64,000 nucleotides of DNA from UBA10646 sp046296295 (GCA_046296295.1 JBKBLG010000016.1:1-64000); one strand, 5' to 3'; counted from the stretch's first letter, positions 44,564 through 54,269 are shown. Numbers and translations: made by a program. The notes: generated from the sequence alone by a model not told the origin.

Positions 44564-46003
44564 TTAACCGATGTGAACAGTGGTTTTTGCAACCGGTAAC
44601 ACACAACAAAAAATACTGCCTTTACCGAGGATTGAAGTTACCTGCATATAACCGCCCTGTTGTTTGGCAAACTCGCTGCAAAGCAGTAGCCCTAAGCCGC
44701 TACCTTGCTCTTTATTGGTACCTAAGGTGCTTTTAGTATTAACAGTAAATAGATGCTCTATTTGTGCAGGCTCCATGCCAATGCCATTGTCTTCAACTTC
44801 AATTTTCACCATTGAACTATGTAGGTCTACACTAGCTCGTACCGTTACAGTGCCATTTTCGTACACATATTTCATAGCATTGGCAAGTAGGTTTCGAAGA
44901 ATAACGCCAGTCATATTGATATCGGCCCATGCATATAGGTAATCGGGCACTTGATTTACGTAAGTAACTTTTTTATCTACAGCCATTTCATGCAAATACT
45001 GCACTTGCTCATGCACCAACTTATTGATATTGACATGCTCAAACCTCACTTGCAAATTACCCAACTGACTCCTACTCCAAAGCAGTAAGTTATTTAGTAG
45101 CTGTTGTGTTTTGGCAGCTGTTTCTTTCAAAGTATGTATCCAAAGCTTACGCTCTGTAACATCCATATCTATACCAGCATCCATCAGTGAAAGTATTTGA
45201 CGCATATTGCCCATAGAGCCTTTTAAATCGTGTGCAATAATGCTCAGCAACTTCGATTTTGTTTCGTTCGATTGGTTGAGTAGTGCAGTATTTTCCATCA
45301 CAGCCTGATAGCTGCTAGCCAACTTTTGTTGCTGCTTTTCAATAATACTTTTATGATGCAGTTGCAACATTAAGCTTCGCCATAGCAGTAACGATATAAG
45401 AAAAGATGCTAACGTTACCGTAAATGCATTTAATCGAATATTATTTAACAGTAGTTGATTCTTTTGAAAATCAGGCAGCAAGGCAAATAAAGCCAAGTAT
45501 ATCAAAAGCAAATACAAGCCGTACACAATAGGATGCAACCGAACTAACACCGGATAGAAAAAACAAAACAATACATACGGAAATACAGCATCTATTATCA
45601 TTTGATCATAAACAGTGGCAATTACGGCAACTACACCCGCAACTATGGTCATATAATGCGGTAGCAGGTTCGTATATATGTTTTGAAACTGGCTTTGCTT
45701 TCTTGTGAAATACAACATTATTAAAGTAAAAGCCATCACAAAGAACATACAAGAGTGTACATAAATGATAGCCCAACGCCATGGCAGCAATGCTTCAGGT
45801 GTTTCGGCCAGCATACGATAAAAATATATTACGTACACTAAGTTCAAAGGGGCTGCAAGCGAACAGAAGTAAGTAATGAACATTCTGTTATGCCTTCCTA
45901 CCGCTTCTTGAGCGTAGCTTTTGGGCACGTTCGCAAAAATGATTTTGCGATAAAGGTCGTTAATACGCAAAGTATTAAAAGTATTTATGGCAATATACTC
46001 CAA
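44564..46003 (-). CDS. Membrane sensor histidine kinase
   Basis: This 479-residue kinase has about six N-terminal membrane helices (about residues 40-225), with no recognisable extracellular sensor domain. A HisKA-type box has phospho-acceptor His in SIIAHDLKGSMGNM. The ATPase part has N-box LLANAMKYV, G1 DNGIGME and G2 GSGLGLLLCSEF. It lies upstream of fabH and the response-regulator gene on the same strand, but fabH and a terminator lie between. The signal is unknown. Confidence 0.92.
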   Translation of the reverse strand: MEYIAINTFNTLRINDLYRKIIFANVPKSYAQEAVGRHNRMFITYFCSLAAPLNLVYVIYFYRMLAETPEALLPWRWAIIYVHSCMFFVMAFTLIMLYFTRKQSQFQNIYTNLLPHYMTIVAGVVAVIATVYDQMIIDAVFPYVLFCFFYPVLVRLHPIVYGLYLLLIYLALFALLPDFQKNQLLLNNIRLNAFTVTLASFLISLLLWRSLMLQLHHKSIIEKQQQKLASSYQAVMENTALLNQSNETKSKLLSIIAHDLKGSMGNMRQILSLMDAGIDMDVTERKLWIHTLKETAAKTQQLLNNLLLWSRSQLGNLQVRFEHVNINKLVHEQVQYLHEMAVDKKVTYVNQVPDYLYAWADINMTGVILRNLLANAMKYVYENGTVTVRASVDLHSSMVKIEVEDNGIGMEPAQIEHLFTVNTKSTLGTNKEQGSGLGLLLCSEFAKQQGGYMQVTSILGKGSIFCCVLPVAKTTVHIG

Positions 46004-46073
46004 CTTACGATGCTGTTACACAATATGTAGCCAAAGGTTTTTTTTGTAATATGCAGCCCTAAAAGCTACTACC

Positions 46074-46751
46074 ATGTCTTTAGCCGGAATAATAGATCAT
46101 ACAATACTACAACCCACCACCCTGGTATCGCAGGTAAAACAAGTATGTGAAGAGGCCATTACCTACCAATTTGCATCAGTTTGCGTGCCTCCTAATTTCG
46201 TAAAAATAGCACATCAGGCACTCGCTGGCAGCAACGTGAAAACTTGTACCGTTATCGGATTTCCATTTGGATATGCTGCCGTTGAAGCTAAAATTGCAGA
46301 GTGCATTTTAGCGATGGTTGATGGTGCACAAGAGTTAGATATCGTTGCTAATATCAGTGCCATTAAAAATGCCGACTGGCAATATTTGGCCAATGAAATC
46401 AGTCATATCATGCCCGTAGTTAAAAGTAAGCAGGTTACACTTAAAGTTATCATAGAATCGGGCGTACTTACTGATGAAGAAATTATCAAATGCTGCGAAT
46501 TGTATGGTGTTGCAGGTATCGATTATCTGAAAACAAGTACCGGCTTTAATGGCCCAGGAGCTTCTGAGCATGCAGTGCAACTTTTCAAAAAACACCTACC
46601 TTCCAACGTGCTTATTAAAGCATCGGGTGGTATTCGCAACAGAGCAACAGCCGAGGCAATGGTAGCTGCAGGTGCTAGCCGCCTAGGTTGTAGTGCTAGC
46701 GTTGCCATTGTAACAGATACCAGCTCACAAAACAATAATAATAATTACTAA
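46074..46751 (+). CDS. deoC: Deoxyribose-phosphate aldolase
   Basis: This 225-residue TIM-barrel aldolase splits 2-deoxyribose-5-phosphate into acetaldehyde and glyceraldehyde-3-phosphate in nucleoside breakdown. The Schiff-base lysine is in GIDYLKTSTGF and the second Lys in VLIKASGGIRN. Other marks are VCVPPNFVKIA and ELDIVANISAIK. The next gene starts 2 bases after the stop codon, so it is part of an operon with the SPOR and M20 genes. Confidence 0.95.
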   Translation: MSLAGIIDHTILQPTTLVSQVKQVCEEAITYQFASVCVPPNFVKIAHQALAGSNVKTCTVIGFPFGYAAVEAKIAECILAMVDGAQELDIVANISAIKNADWQYLANEISHIMPVVKSKQVTLKVIIESGVLTDEEIIKCCELYGVAGIDYLKTSTGFNGPGASEHAVQLFKKHLPSNVLIKASGGIRNRATAEAMVAAGASRLGCSASVAIVTDTSSQNNNNNY

Positions 46752-46753
46752 TT

Positions 46754-47209
46754 ATGCAACAGCTTTTGACAACCATCATGCTACTCATAAGTAGTAACCT
46801 TACGGTAAATGCTTCCGCACAAGATACTATTGTTGTGCGAAAAGATCCGCGGTTAGATGTGCTTACACAAAAGCAAATAATTATTCACAAAATCAATGGC
46901 AAAATGGCTAGCAATGGCCAGTTCAAAGGCTTTCGCCTACAAGTACTCAACACAAAAAATCGCGATGAAGCTTTTAAAACAAAGGCCGATTTGCTTACAC
47001 GCTTTCCCGATCAAAAATCTTATGTGATATTTCAAAGCCCTTACTTCAAAATTAGATTTGGTAATTTTTTAAAGAAAGAAGAAGCGGAAGAATATCGTAA
47101 GATATTGAGTCAAATTTATCCGCAATCTATCTACATAATTACCGATTTAATTGATTACACCTTGAAAGAAGAAGATTTGAACGAACTCGAAACCACCAAA
47201 CAACCTTAA
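46754..47209 (+). CDS. Secreted SPOR-domain-like protein
   Basis: This 151-residue protein has a signal peptide ending ...SSNLTVNASAQ and a mature region with a SPOR-like alpha/beta repeat: GFRLQVLNTKNRDEAFKTKAD, FPDQKSYVIFQSPYFKIRFGNF and KKEEAEEYRK (landmarks). SPOR domains bind denuded peptidoglycan at division sites. The match is moderate. The signal-peptide LTVN comes from an exact dispersed motif at 46797-46810. It overlaps the next gene by one base (TAATG). Confidence 0.82.
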   Translation: MQQLLTTIMLLISSNLTVNASAQDTIVVRKDPRLDVLTQKQIIIHKINGKMASNGQFKGFRLQVLNTKNRDEAFKTKADLLTRFPDQKSYVIFQSPYFKIRFGNFLKKEEAEEYRKILSQIYPQSIYIITDLIDYTLKEEDLNELETTKQP

Positions 47210-48393
47210 TGCTGAAAGATTTTATACAACAAAAAGCACAACTGCTATCGGAACAGCTTATTCAAATACGCAGGCATTTGCATGCACATCCAGAATTAAG
47301 CTATGTTGAGTTTAACACTAGCAAATTCATACAAACACAATTATCTGCATGGGGCATACCATTTACCGTAAGGGCTACTACAGGCGTGGTAGCACATATA
47401 CAAGGCAAGCCAAGCAACCGTGTAATAGCCTTACGTGCCGATATGGATGCCTTGCCGATAGAAGAAAAAAATGAGGTTAGTTACAAAAGCACTGTACAAG
47501 GCGTAATGCATGCTTGTGGCCACGATGTACATACTACTTGCTTACTTGGTGCAGCTTTTATCTTACAACAAGCGGCACATTTGTGGGAAGGTACTGTTAA
47601 ACTCATTTTTCAACCGGGTGAAGAAAAAAACCCGGGCGGCGCAAGTATCTTAATCAAAGAAGGTGTACTTGAAAATCCTAAACCACAAGGCATAGTTGGC
47701 TTGCATGTGCATCCGGGTTTGGCGTTAGGAAAGTTAAGCTTTCGCAAAGGCCGTTGTATGGCAAGTGCCGATGAATTGTACATTACTATTAAAAGCAAAG
47801 GTGGACATGCAGCGGCACCGCATCTTACTGCAGACACAATACTAATTGCCAGTCATTTAATTGTTGCTTTACAACAAGTGATTAGTAGAAACAACAACCC
47901 TACCAGCCCATCGGTTCTGAGTATATGTAGCATACAAGGTGGCCATACAACGAATGTAATACCTAGCGAGGTGAAACTGATGGGTACATTTAGAGCTATG
48001 GATGAAACTTGGCGTTTTAAAGCACACAACATTATTAGAAAACTAACTACAGAACTTGTTGGCAGCATGGGAGCCGAAGCTGATATACACATTGATGTTG
48101 GTTACCCTACCGTAGATAACGACCCGCAGCTTACACAAAACGCTTGGGATTTAGCCAACACTTACATGGGCATTACGAACGTAGAAGAAACAGAGTTACG
48201 CATGGGCTCAGAAGATTTTGGCTACTACACACAACATATTCCTGGGTGCTTTTTTAGACTAGGTGTACGTAACGAAGCTAAAAACATCGTAAGCAATGTA
48301 CACACACCTACTTTCGATATAGATGAAGCAGCTATTACTATCGGCGCCGGCATGATGGCTTGGCTTGGTGCCTCACTCAACTATCACACATAG
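47209..48393 (+). CDS. M20-family amidohydrolase / N-acyl-amino-acid deacylase
   Basis: This 394-residue metallo-enzyme resembles hippurate hydrolase and IAA-amino-acid hydrolase. The metal-site and catalytic regions are ALRADMDALPIEE, HACGHDVHTTCLL and FQPGEEKNPGGAS; the dimerisation domain follows (KGGHAAAPHLTAD). It removes acyl groups from amino acids. The start codon overlaps the preceding stop codon (TAATG), which suggests translational coupling. A motif copy (47361-47374) encodes FTVR. Confidence 0.9.
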   Translation: MLKDFIQQKAQLLSEQLIQIRRHLHAHPELSYVEFNTSKFIQTQLSAWGIPFTVRATTGVVAHIQGKPSNRVIALRADMDALPIEEKNEVSYKSTVQGVMHACGHDVHTTCLLGAAFILQQAAHLWEGTVKLIFQPGEEKNPGGASILIKEGVLENPKPQGIVGLHVHPGLALGKLSFRKGRCMASADELYITIKSKGGHAAAPHLTADTILIASHLIVALQQVISRNNNPTSPSVLSICSIQGGHTTNVIPSEVKLMGTFRAMDETWRFKAHNIIRKLTTELVGSMGAEADIHIDVGYPTVDNDPQLTQNAWDLANTYMGITNVEETELRMGSEDFGYYTQHIPGCFFRLGVRNEAKNIVSNVHTPTFDIDEAAITIGAGMMAWLGASLNYHT

Positions 48394-48398
48394 CCTTT

Positions 48399-50435
48399 AT
48401 GCCCACGCTACAACAACGCAGAAAAATAAGCATATGCTCTACGCTCTTGTTAATGCTTGTGCTGTTGCTAGTTGAAGCAACTGCACAAAAAGCTCGTATT
48501 GATAGTTTAACAGCACTTACTAGCACATATAACAACTCAAATATTGCTGCTTATGTTAAAAACCTATCACTACTATCAGCAGAATATTTATTTACCAACT
48601 ATGATTCTAGCAAGGCTATTGCTAACAGAGCAATAGCCTTAGCTAACAAACATGAACTACATCAAACGGCTGCACAGGCTTATACAAACAAGGCTTATGT
48701 AGCATTTTATCAATCTGATTTTGCCATTGCAAGCAGCAACTTTTTGGCGGCTCTTCGCATTGCAGAAAAATACAATTATAAGCCTGAGCAAATACGTGCA
48801 TTAAGTGGTTTAGGTGAACTTGCACAGTTTAACCACGAGTATCATAAAGCTTTTGTATACTTTCGTAAAAGTTACCATATAGCAAAAGATGCTAACGATA
48901 CTCTATTGCTTGGCAACTGCTTGTTCAATTTGTACAGTGTAAATGAAAAGCTGAACAATAAAGCAGAAGCTGCACAGTATTTTGAACAGGCTCAAAAAGC
49001 TTATCAGCAGCTAAACGATAACGAAAGCGTAGCCATGCTTTTCTTACAAAAAGCTACATTAGAAACCTTTCATCAACAATACCAACAAGCACTTGCCACA
49101 CTTCACCAGTACGATTCTTTGCTGAAGATTACAGATTTCATTGGCGACCCCGCCGAATACGGGGTCACTAAATCAACTGCACTTCTTTTCACGAACCAAC
49201 CAGCAGCAGCTAAAACTACTATTAATAAAACTATAGAATGGTGTACATCACTTAACGAAATTCAATCGCTAGCCGATGCCTATATAGTACAAGCTCAAAT
49301 ATTAAAAGCAGAAAAACAATACACAAAAGCTAGAAATGTGTTATGGAATGCAGCCAATATCTATCAACACCTGAACAACACATTCGATATCTTAACTACC
49401 TACCAACACCTGCTCAATTTAGATACATTACAAGGAGGCAATAAAGACTCACTACTATACCACCTTCGGCTGGCAAAAGAACTTTCCGACAGCCTCTTAC
49501 AACAACATATCGCACAACAAGACGAAGAAGTTGCCATCAGCTTAGAAGCAGAAAAAAAAGAGCTGCTCAACACGCAGCTCAAAGCCTCACAAGAAAAAAA
49601 TATCCTTCGTTTAAAACTGCTGATTGCATTAGCATTTGTAAGCTTAGTTACACTCTTAGCTATTGGCATTTTATACAAAAGAAACAAAAACGCATTACGA
49701 CAAATCAAAGCCCTACAAAACATTACTGCCACCATTAATGCACAACTTGAAAAAGATAACGAAATAAAAAACAAGCTGCTCAGTATCATGAGCCACGAAC
49801 TACGCAGCCCACTTACGTCTTTAGCAGGATTATTACAACTTGCAAAGCAAGATACCATATCGCAAGAAGAGTTTCGTTCGTTCCTACATCAACTAGAAAG
49901 CGAGTCTAATAATGCTTTATTTCTAATTGACAATTTACTTCATTGGACGAGGGCACAAATGAAAGGTATCACAATCACAAAAGAGGTATTACCACTCAAC
50001 AAACTATGCATTGAAAGCCTCAAAGTTTATCATATTCCCATACAGCAAAAGCAACTCAAAATAATTACCAACATTAGCAATCAACTCAAAATTGTAGCCG
50101 ATGCTAATGTTACCAAACTCATACTACGCAACATTATTAACAACGCCATAAAATATTCACCCATCGGCGGCACCATTCACATTTCAGCTACACAATTTCA
50201 ACACCATGTAGCCATCACCATAACAGATCAGGGTGTAGGTATAGATAGTAACACCATCGATAAAATTATGGCTGGCCTTGCGGTAAATAGTACTCGCGGC
50301 ACCAGCCACGAAAAGGGCTCAGGTATCGGATTACAATTTTCGCTAGAACTATTACGCAATATGGGTGGCAAGTTCAACATACAAAGCAGCGCCGAAACAG
50401 GCACAATTTTCACCATAGAGCTACCTGCTGGGTAG
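48399..50435 (+). CDS. TPR-type sensor histidine kinase A
   Basis: This roughly 678-residue kinase has a signal peptide (ISICSTLLLMLVLLLVEATAQ), then a periplasmic TPR array (about 40-400; AQAYTNKAYVAFYQSDFAIA), one membrane helix (LLIALAFVSLVTLLAIGIL), then a coiled coil. The HisKA box reads LLSIMSHELRSPLTSLAG. N-box NIINNAIKYS, G1 DQGVGID and G2 GSGIGLQFSLELLRNMG are present. The chosen ATG at 48399 follows the M20 stop codon by five bases. A motif copy (50275-50288) encodes LAVN between G1 and G2. Confidence 0.9.
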   Translation: MPTLQQRRKISICSTLLLMLVLLLVEATAQKARIDSLTALTSTYNNSNIAAYVKNLSLLSAEYLFTNYDSSKAIANRAIALANKHELHQTAAQAYTNKAYVAFYQSDFAIASSNFLAALRIAEKYNYKPEQIRALSGLGELAQFNHEYHKAFVYFRKSYHIAKDANDTLLLGNCLFNLYSVNEKLNNKAEAAQYFEQAQKAYQQLNDNESVAMLFLQKATLETFHQQYQQALATLHQYDSLLKITDFIGDPAEYGVTKSTALLFTNQPAAAKTTINKTIEWCTSLNEIQSLADAYIVQAQILKAEKQYTKARNVLWNAANIYQHLNNTFDILTTYQHLLNLDTLQGGNKDSLLYHLRLAKELSDSLLQQHIAQQDEEVAISLEAEKKELLNTQLKASQEKNILRLKLLIALAFVSLVTLLAIGILYKRNKNALRQIKALQNITATINAQLEKDNEIKNKLLSIMSHELRSPLTSLAGLLQLAKQDTISQEEFRSFLHQLESESNNALFLIDNLLHWTRAQMKGITITKEVLPLNKLCIESLKVYHIPIQQKQLKIITNISNQLKIVADANVTKLILRNIINNAIKYSPIGGTIHISATQFQHHVAITITDQGVGIDSNTIDKIMAGLAVNSTRGTSHEKGSGIGLQFSLELLRNMGGKFNIQSSAETGTIFTIELPAG

Positions 50436-50452
50436 TTTTAGAACGAACATTG

Positions 50453-50460
50453 TATTTTTG
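50453..50460 (+). promoter_or_regulatory. Candidate -7 box for maeB
   Basis: TATTTTTG lies 18 bases after the kinase stop codon. If used, the maeB leader would be about 130 bases long and contain an exact dispersed motif and the 16-bp repeat. Confidence 0.45.
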
Positions 50461-50492
50461 CCCACTTGCGGCATGTAATAAACATGTAGTAT

Positions 50493-50506
50493 ACCTTACG
50501 GTAAAT
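50493..50506 (-). repeat. Exact dispersed motif in the maeB leader
   Basis: ACCTTACGGTAAAT lies 87 bases before the maeB start codon. Confidence 0.85.
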
Positions 50507-50532
50507 GTTAGACCATGCTTGCACAACAGTAC

Positions 50533-50548
50533 AAGTGTGCGACGCAAC
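50533..50548 (+). repeat. 16-bp repeat AAGTGTGCGACGCAAC, copy 2
   Basis: This is identical to 17955-17970. Both copies lie in leaders of metabolic genes, the first before nuoB and this before maeB. Confidence 0.6.
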
Positions 50549-50592
50549 CTTAGTTGATAGTAGCACCCTAGTTCGGTTCATAAAAAAAATAT

Positions 50593-52935
50593 ATGGCAAA
50601 AAACTTACGAAGAGAGCAAGCCTTAGAATATCATAGCCAAGGCCGCCCCGGAAAAATAGAAGTTATTCCTACCAAAGAAGCCAAGAGTCAACGCGATTTA
50701 AGTTTAGCTTACAGCCCAGGCGTAGCCGAACCTTGCAAAGAAATTGCTGCAAATAAAGACGATGTTTATAAATACACTGCAAAGGGCAATTTAGTAGCTG
50801 TAATATCTAACGGAACCGCTGTACTCGGCCTCGGCGATATTGGCCCCGAAGCAAGTAAGCCTGTGATGGAGGGTAAAGGTGTACTATTCAAAATTTTCGC
50901 AGATATCGATGTGTTCGATATTGAAATCAACGAAAAAGATCCTGAAAAATTTGTACAAATTGTTCAAGCATTAGAGCCCACTTTCGGAGGTATTAATCTT
51001 GAAGATATCAAGGCACCCGAGTGTTTTTATATAGAACAACAATTGCGTGAAAGGGTGAATATACCCATCATGCACGACGATCAGCATGGCACAGCCATCA
51101 TTAGCGGTGCAGCACTGCTCAATGCACTAGAATTGCAAAAAAAGAAAATCGATAAAGTTCGCTTTGTTGTAAATGGAGCAGGTGCAGCAGCCATGAGTTG
51201 CGTACAGTTATATATTAGCCTTGGTGCCAAACACGAAAACTTCACCATGTTTGATAAAGATGGGGTGTTGCATAAAGGCCGTACCGACTTAGACGCTACC
51301 AAACAAAAATTCGCTATCGATAGTAAAAAAGCTAGCATCAAACTAGCCGATGCCATGAAAGATGCCGATGTATTTCTGGGTTTGTCGGTCGGCAATGTGG
51401 TAACACCTGATATGATTAAGAGTATGGCAAAACGCCCCATCGTTTTTGCCATGGCCAACCCCGATCCGGAAATATCGTACGAAGCTGCTACCGAAGTTCG
51501 CAACGATATTATTATGGCAACCGGCCGTACCGACTTCCCCAATCAGGTGAATAACGTATTAGGCTTCCCATATATTTTCAGAGGCGCTTTAGATGTTCGT
51601 GCAAAACGTATCAATGAAGCCATGAAGCTGGCTGCCGTACATGCCATTGCCAATCTTACAAAACAGCCTGTACCCGATATTGTGAACCTAGCGTACAACC
51701 AAAAAAATATCAGTTTCGGTCCCGAATATATTATTCCTAAACCACTCGATCCACGTTTATTAAGTACTGTTGCACCTGCTGTTGCTAAGGCAGCTATTGA
51801 AAGTGGTGTAGCTCAAAAAACAATCGACAATTGGGATAACTACGCCATTGAACTCAATAAACGTTTAGGGCTCGACAACCAAATTATACGTGTACTAGGT
51901 AGCCGAGCACGCCGCGACCCACGCCGTATCGTATTTGCCGAAGCCGATAATCAGAAAATCTTAAAAGCAGCCAGTATCATTTACGATGAAGGTATTGGAA
52001 TGCCCATTTTACTGGGTGCAAAAAACAAAATAGAAGCTATTGCCGCAGCCAACAATATCGATTTAACTGATATTCCAATCATCGACCCACGTAGCGATGA
52101 AATGGAAGAAAGGCGAAACTTTTATGGTGAATTATTCTTCAAAAAACGCCAACGCAAGGGCTTCAACCATTACGAGAGTATTAAAATCATGAAAGAACGC
52201 AACTACTTTGGTTGTATGATGGTTGAAACAGGCGATGCCGATGCCATACTCTCAGGGCTTACTAAAAACTACGATGAAGCTATAAGACCAGCATTACAAA
52301 TTATTGGTACCGAAGAAGGCGTGAAGAAAATTGCTGGCATGTATTTGTTACTTACTAAACGCGGGCCACTATTCTTAGCAGATACTACAGTTAACTTCAA
52401 CCCTACCGCAGAAGAGCTTGCCGATATTGCAATGTTGGTGGCCAAAGAAGTTCGCAACTTCAACCTAACACCACGTATAGCCATGCTTAGCTACAGCAAC
52501 TTTGGTAGCAGCAAAAGCTCCGAAGCACAACTAGTAGCCGAAGCAACTCGCATATTAAAGCAACGTAACCCAAGCTTGGTAGTAGATGGTGAAATGCAAG
52601 GTATGTTAGCTTTTAACCAAGAAATACTACGCGACAACTACCCATTTAGCGATTTAGTGGGCGAAGAGGTGAACGTACTCATCTTCCCCAACTTAACAGC
52701 CGGCAACGTAGCCTACAACTTACTCAAAGAAATTGGTGGTGCCGATGCAATAGGCCCCATCCTTTTAGGCTTGAAAAAACCCGTTCATATATTACAATTG
52801 GGCAGCAGCGTTCGTAATATTATTAACATGGCTAATATTGCAGTGGTAGATGCACAATTAAAATGCAAAGCCGATACAGCAGCCATTATTGAGCGTAGCC
52901 CATGGTGGAAGCGTATGAAAAAAAATAAAAAATAA
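50593..52935 (+). CDS. maeB: NADP-dependent malic enzyme with phosphotransacetylase-like domain
   Basis: This 780-residue protein has a malic enzyme N-terminal part (about 1-430), with SPGVAEPCKEI, NGTAVLGLGDIGP, HDDQHGTAIISGA and the dinucleotide VVNGAGAAAMSCVQLY. The C-terminal half (about 440-770) is phosphotransacetylase-like (RRIVFAEADNQKILKAA, LPNLTAGN-like FPNLTAGNVAYNLLKEIGG), usual in MaeB. It turns malate into pyruvate and NADPH. No dispersed motif lies within this 2.3-kb gene, although it has a density of about one per 1.4 kb in the rest of the window. Confidence 0.96.
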   Translation: MAKNLRREQALEYHSQGRPGKIEVIPTKEAKSQRDLSLAYSPGVAEPCKEIAANKDDVYKYTAKGNLVAVISNGTAVLGLGDIGPEASKPVMEGKGVLFKIFADIDVFDIEINEKDPEKFVQIVQALEPTFGGINLEDIKAPECFYIEQQLRERVNIPIMHDDQHGTAIISGAALLNALELQKKKIDKVRFVVNGAGAAAMSCVQLYISLGAKHENFTMFDKDGVLHKGRTDLDATKQKFAIDSKKASIKLADAMKDADVFLGLSVGNVVTPDMIKSMAKRPIVFAMANPDPEISYEAATEVRNDIIMATGRTDFPNQVNNVLGFPYIFRGALDVRAKRINEAMKLAAVHAIANLTKQPVPDIVNLAYNQKNISFGPEYIIPKPLDPRLLSTVAPAVAKAAIESGVAQKTIDNWDNYAIELNKRLGLDNQIIRVLGSRARRDPRRIVFAEADNQKILKAASIIYDEGIGMPILLGAKNKIEAIAAANNIDLTDIPIIDPRSDEMEERRNFYGELFFKKRQRKGFNHYESIKIMKERNYFGCMMVETGDADAILSGLTKNYDEAIRPALQIIGTEEGVKKIAGMYLLLTKRGPLFLADTTVNFNPTAEELADIAMLVAKEVRNFNLTPRIAMLSYSNFGSSKSSEAQLVAEATRILKQRNPSLVVDGEMQGMLAFNQEILRDNYPFSDLVGEEVNVLIFPNLTAGNVAYNLLKEIGGADAIGPILLGLKKPVHILQLGSSVRNIINMANIAVVDAQLKCKADTAAIIERSPWWKRMKKNKK

Positions 52936-52940
52936 CACCC

Positions 52941-53684
52941 ATGATAGGTGCTTTGCTTACGCAAATAGGCCGTTACTTATTGATGCTCAGAGGTATGTTT
53001 AAACGCCCTGAGAACTCAAGCGTATATTGGAAAGAACTCATGAACCAATGCACTGAATTTGGCATTGGTTCATTACCTATTGTAGTAATAATTTCACTGT
53101 TTTTAGGAGCCGTAACCACCGTACAAACTGCCTACCAGTTGGTTACACCATTAGTACCACGCCAAACCATTGCACAAATTGTAAGAGATAGTGTAATTCT
53201 TGAACTAAGTCCAACAGTACTAAGTATTGTATTAGCCGGTGTTATTGGCAGTAAAATTGGCAGCGAGCTTGGCAACATGCGAGTTAGCGAACAAATTGAT
53301 GCCCTTGAAATTATGGGCATCAACACCAAGAGCTACCTTGTAATGCCTAAAATACTCGCGGCACTTATTATGGTGCCTTTCTTGGTAGTAATCAGTATGT
53401 TTCTAGCCATTTTAGGAGGCCGCGTAGCAGGCGATTTAACGGGCATTTTAACCTCTAACCTTTACGATATGGGGTTGCGACAAAACCTCGTAACCTATAA
53501 TATTTTCTTTGCCCTTAGCAAAGCTTACACTTTTGCTTTCATCATTAGTAGCATACCAGCATACTTCGGTTATTATGTAGAAGGTGGTGCTCTAGAAATT
53601 GGCCGAGCAAGTACCAAATCAGTAGTTGTGAGTTGTATTATGATTCTTTTGGCCGATTATTTATTAGCTGCACTTCTATTATAA
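52941..53684 (+). CDS. MlaE-family ABC transporter permease
   Basis: This 247-residue permease has about six membrane helices and the MlaE/YrbE signature: VVIISLFLGAVTTVQTAYQL, LELSPTVLSIVLAGVIGSKIGSELGNMRVSEQIDALEIMG (landmarks: ELGNMRVSEQIDALE) and LGGRVAGDL. Such permeases move phospholipids or sterol-like lipids between membranes with MlaF (ATPase) and MlaD (MCE) partners. Neither is next to it, which is unusual, since the family is typically in an operon. It lies 5 bases after maeB. Confidence 0.92.
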   Translation: MIGALLTQIGRYLLMLRGMFKRPENSSVYWKELMNQCTEFGIGSLPIVVIISLFLGAVTTVQTAYQLVTPLVPRQTIAQIVRDSVILELSPTVLSIVLAGVIGSKIGSELGNMRVSEQIDALEIMGINTKSYLVMPKILAALIMVPFLVVISMFLAILGGRVAGDLTGILTSNLYDMGLRQNLVTYNIFFALSKAYTFAFIISSIPAYFGYYVEGGALEIGRASTKSVVVSCIMILLADYLLAALLL

Positions 53685-53739
53685 GCAACCACAGTGCCGC
53701 CTTCATTTTTCGAATATTTCCCGAAAAAGGTATATCGGT

Positions 53740-53753
53740 ATTTACCGCAAGGT
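53740..53753 (+). repeat. Dispersed motif, GCAA form
   Basis: ATTTACCGCAAGGT lies between the MlaE gene and the thioredoxin-like gene, 72 bases upstream of a copy in opposite orientation within the latter. Confidence 0.8.
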
Positions 53754-53777
53754 ACATTTTTGCAAAAAACCTATTAA

Positions 53778-54269
53778 ATGAGTAGACTATTATTTATTTT
53801 CTTGTTTTCATCCCTTACGGTAAATGTATTGGCAGGTGATACCACGGTTATATATAAGCCCGATGCTAATGCCAAAGCTGATATCGCAGCAGCGATTGCT
53901 AAAGCCAAAAAAGAAGGTAAGCATGTGTTATTAATGGCTGGTGGTAATTGGTGCAGTTGGTGCCTACGTTTTAATACCTTAACCACATCCGATGCACAAC
54001 TCGATAGTGCACTCAATACTAATTATGTGTTATATCATTTGAATTACAGTAAAGAAAATAAAAACGAAGCTGTTTTCGAGTCGCTAGGTTTTCCGCAACG
54101 TTTTGGGTTTCCGGTTTTTATAGTGCTGGATGCAAATGGCAACCGCATCCACACCCAAAATTCGGCCTATTTAGAAGAAGGTAAAGGATACGACAAAGCC
54201 AAAATCTTAGAGTTTTTGCATCATTGGCGTAGAGCAGCATTACTGCCATCTAACTATCTGAAAAGCTAG
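53778..54269 (+). CDS. Exported thioredoxin-fold protein
   Basis: This 163-residue protein has a signal peptide (RLLFIFLFSSLTVNVLA) and a thioredoxin-like domain with a CxxC active site GGNWCSWCLRFN (about residue 56). The fold resembles DsbD-gamma or thioredoxin_7 members. It likely reduces or isomerises disulfides in the periplasm. The signal-peptide LTVN is encoded by a CCC...GGT motif copy at 53812-53825. Confidence 0.88.
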   Translation: MSRLLFIFLFSSLTVNVLAGDTTVIYKPDANAKADIAAAIAKAKKEGKHVLLMAGGNWCSWCLRFNTLTTSDAQLDSALNTNYVLYHLNYSKENKNEAVFESLGFPQRFGFPVFIVLDANGNRIHTQNSAYLEEGKGYDKAKILEFLHHWRRAALLPSNYLKS

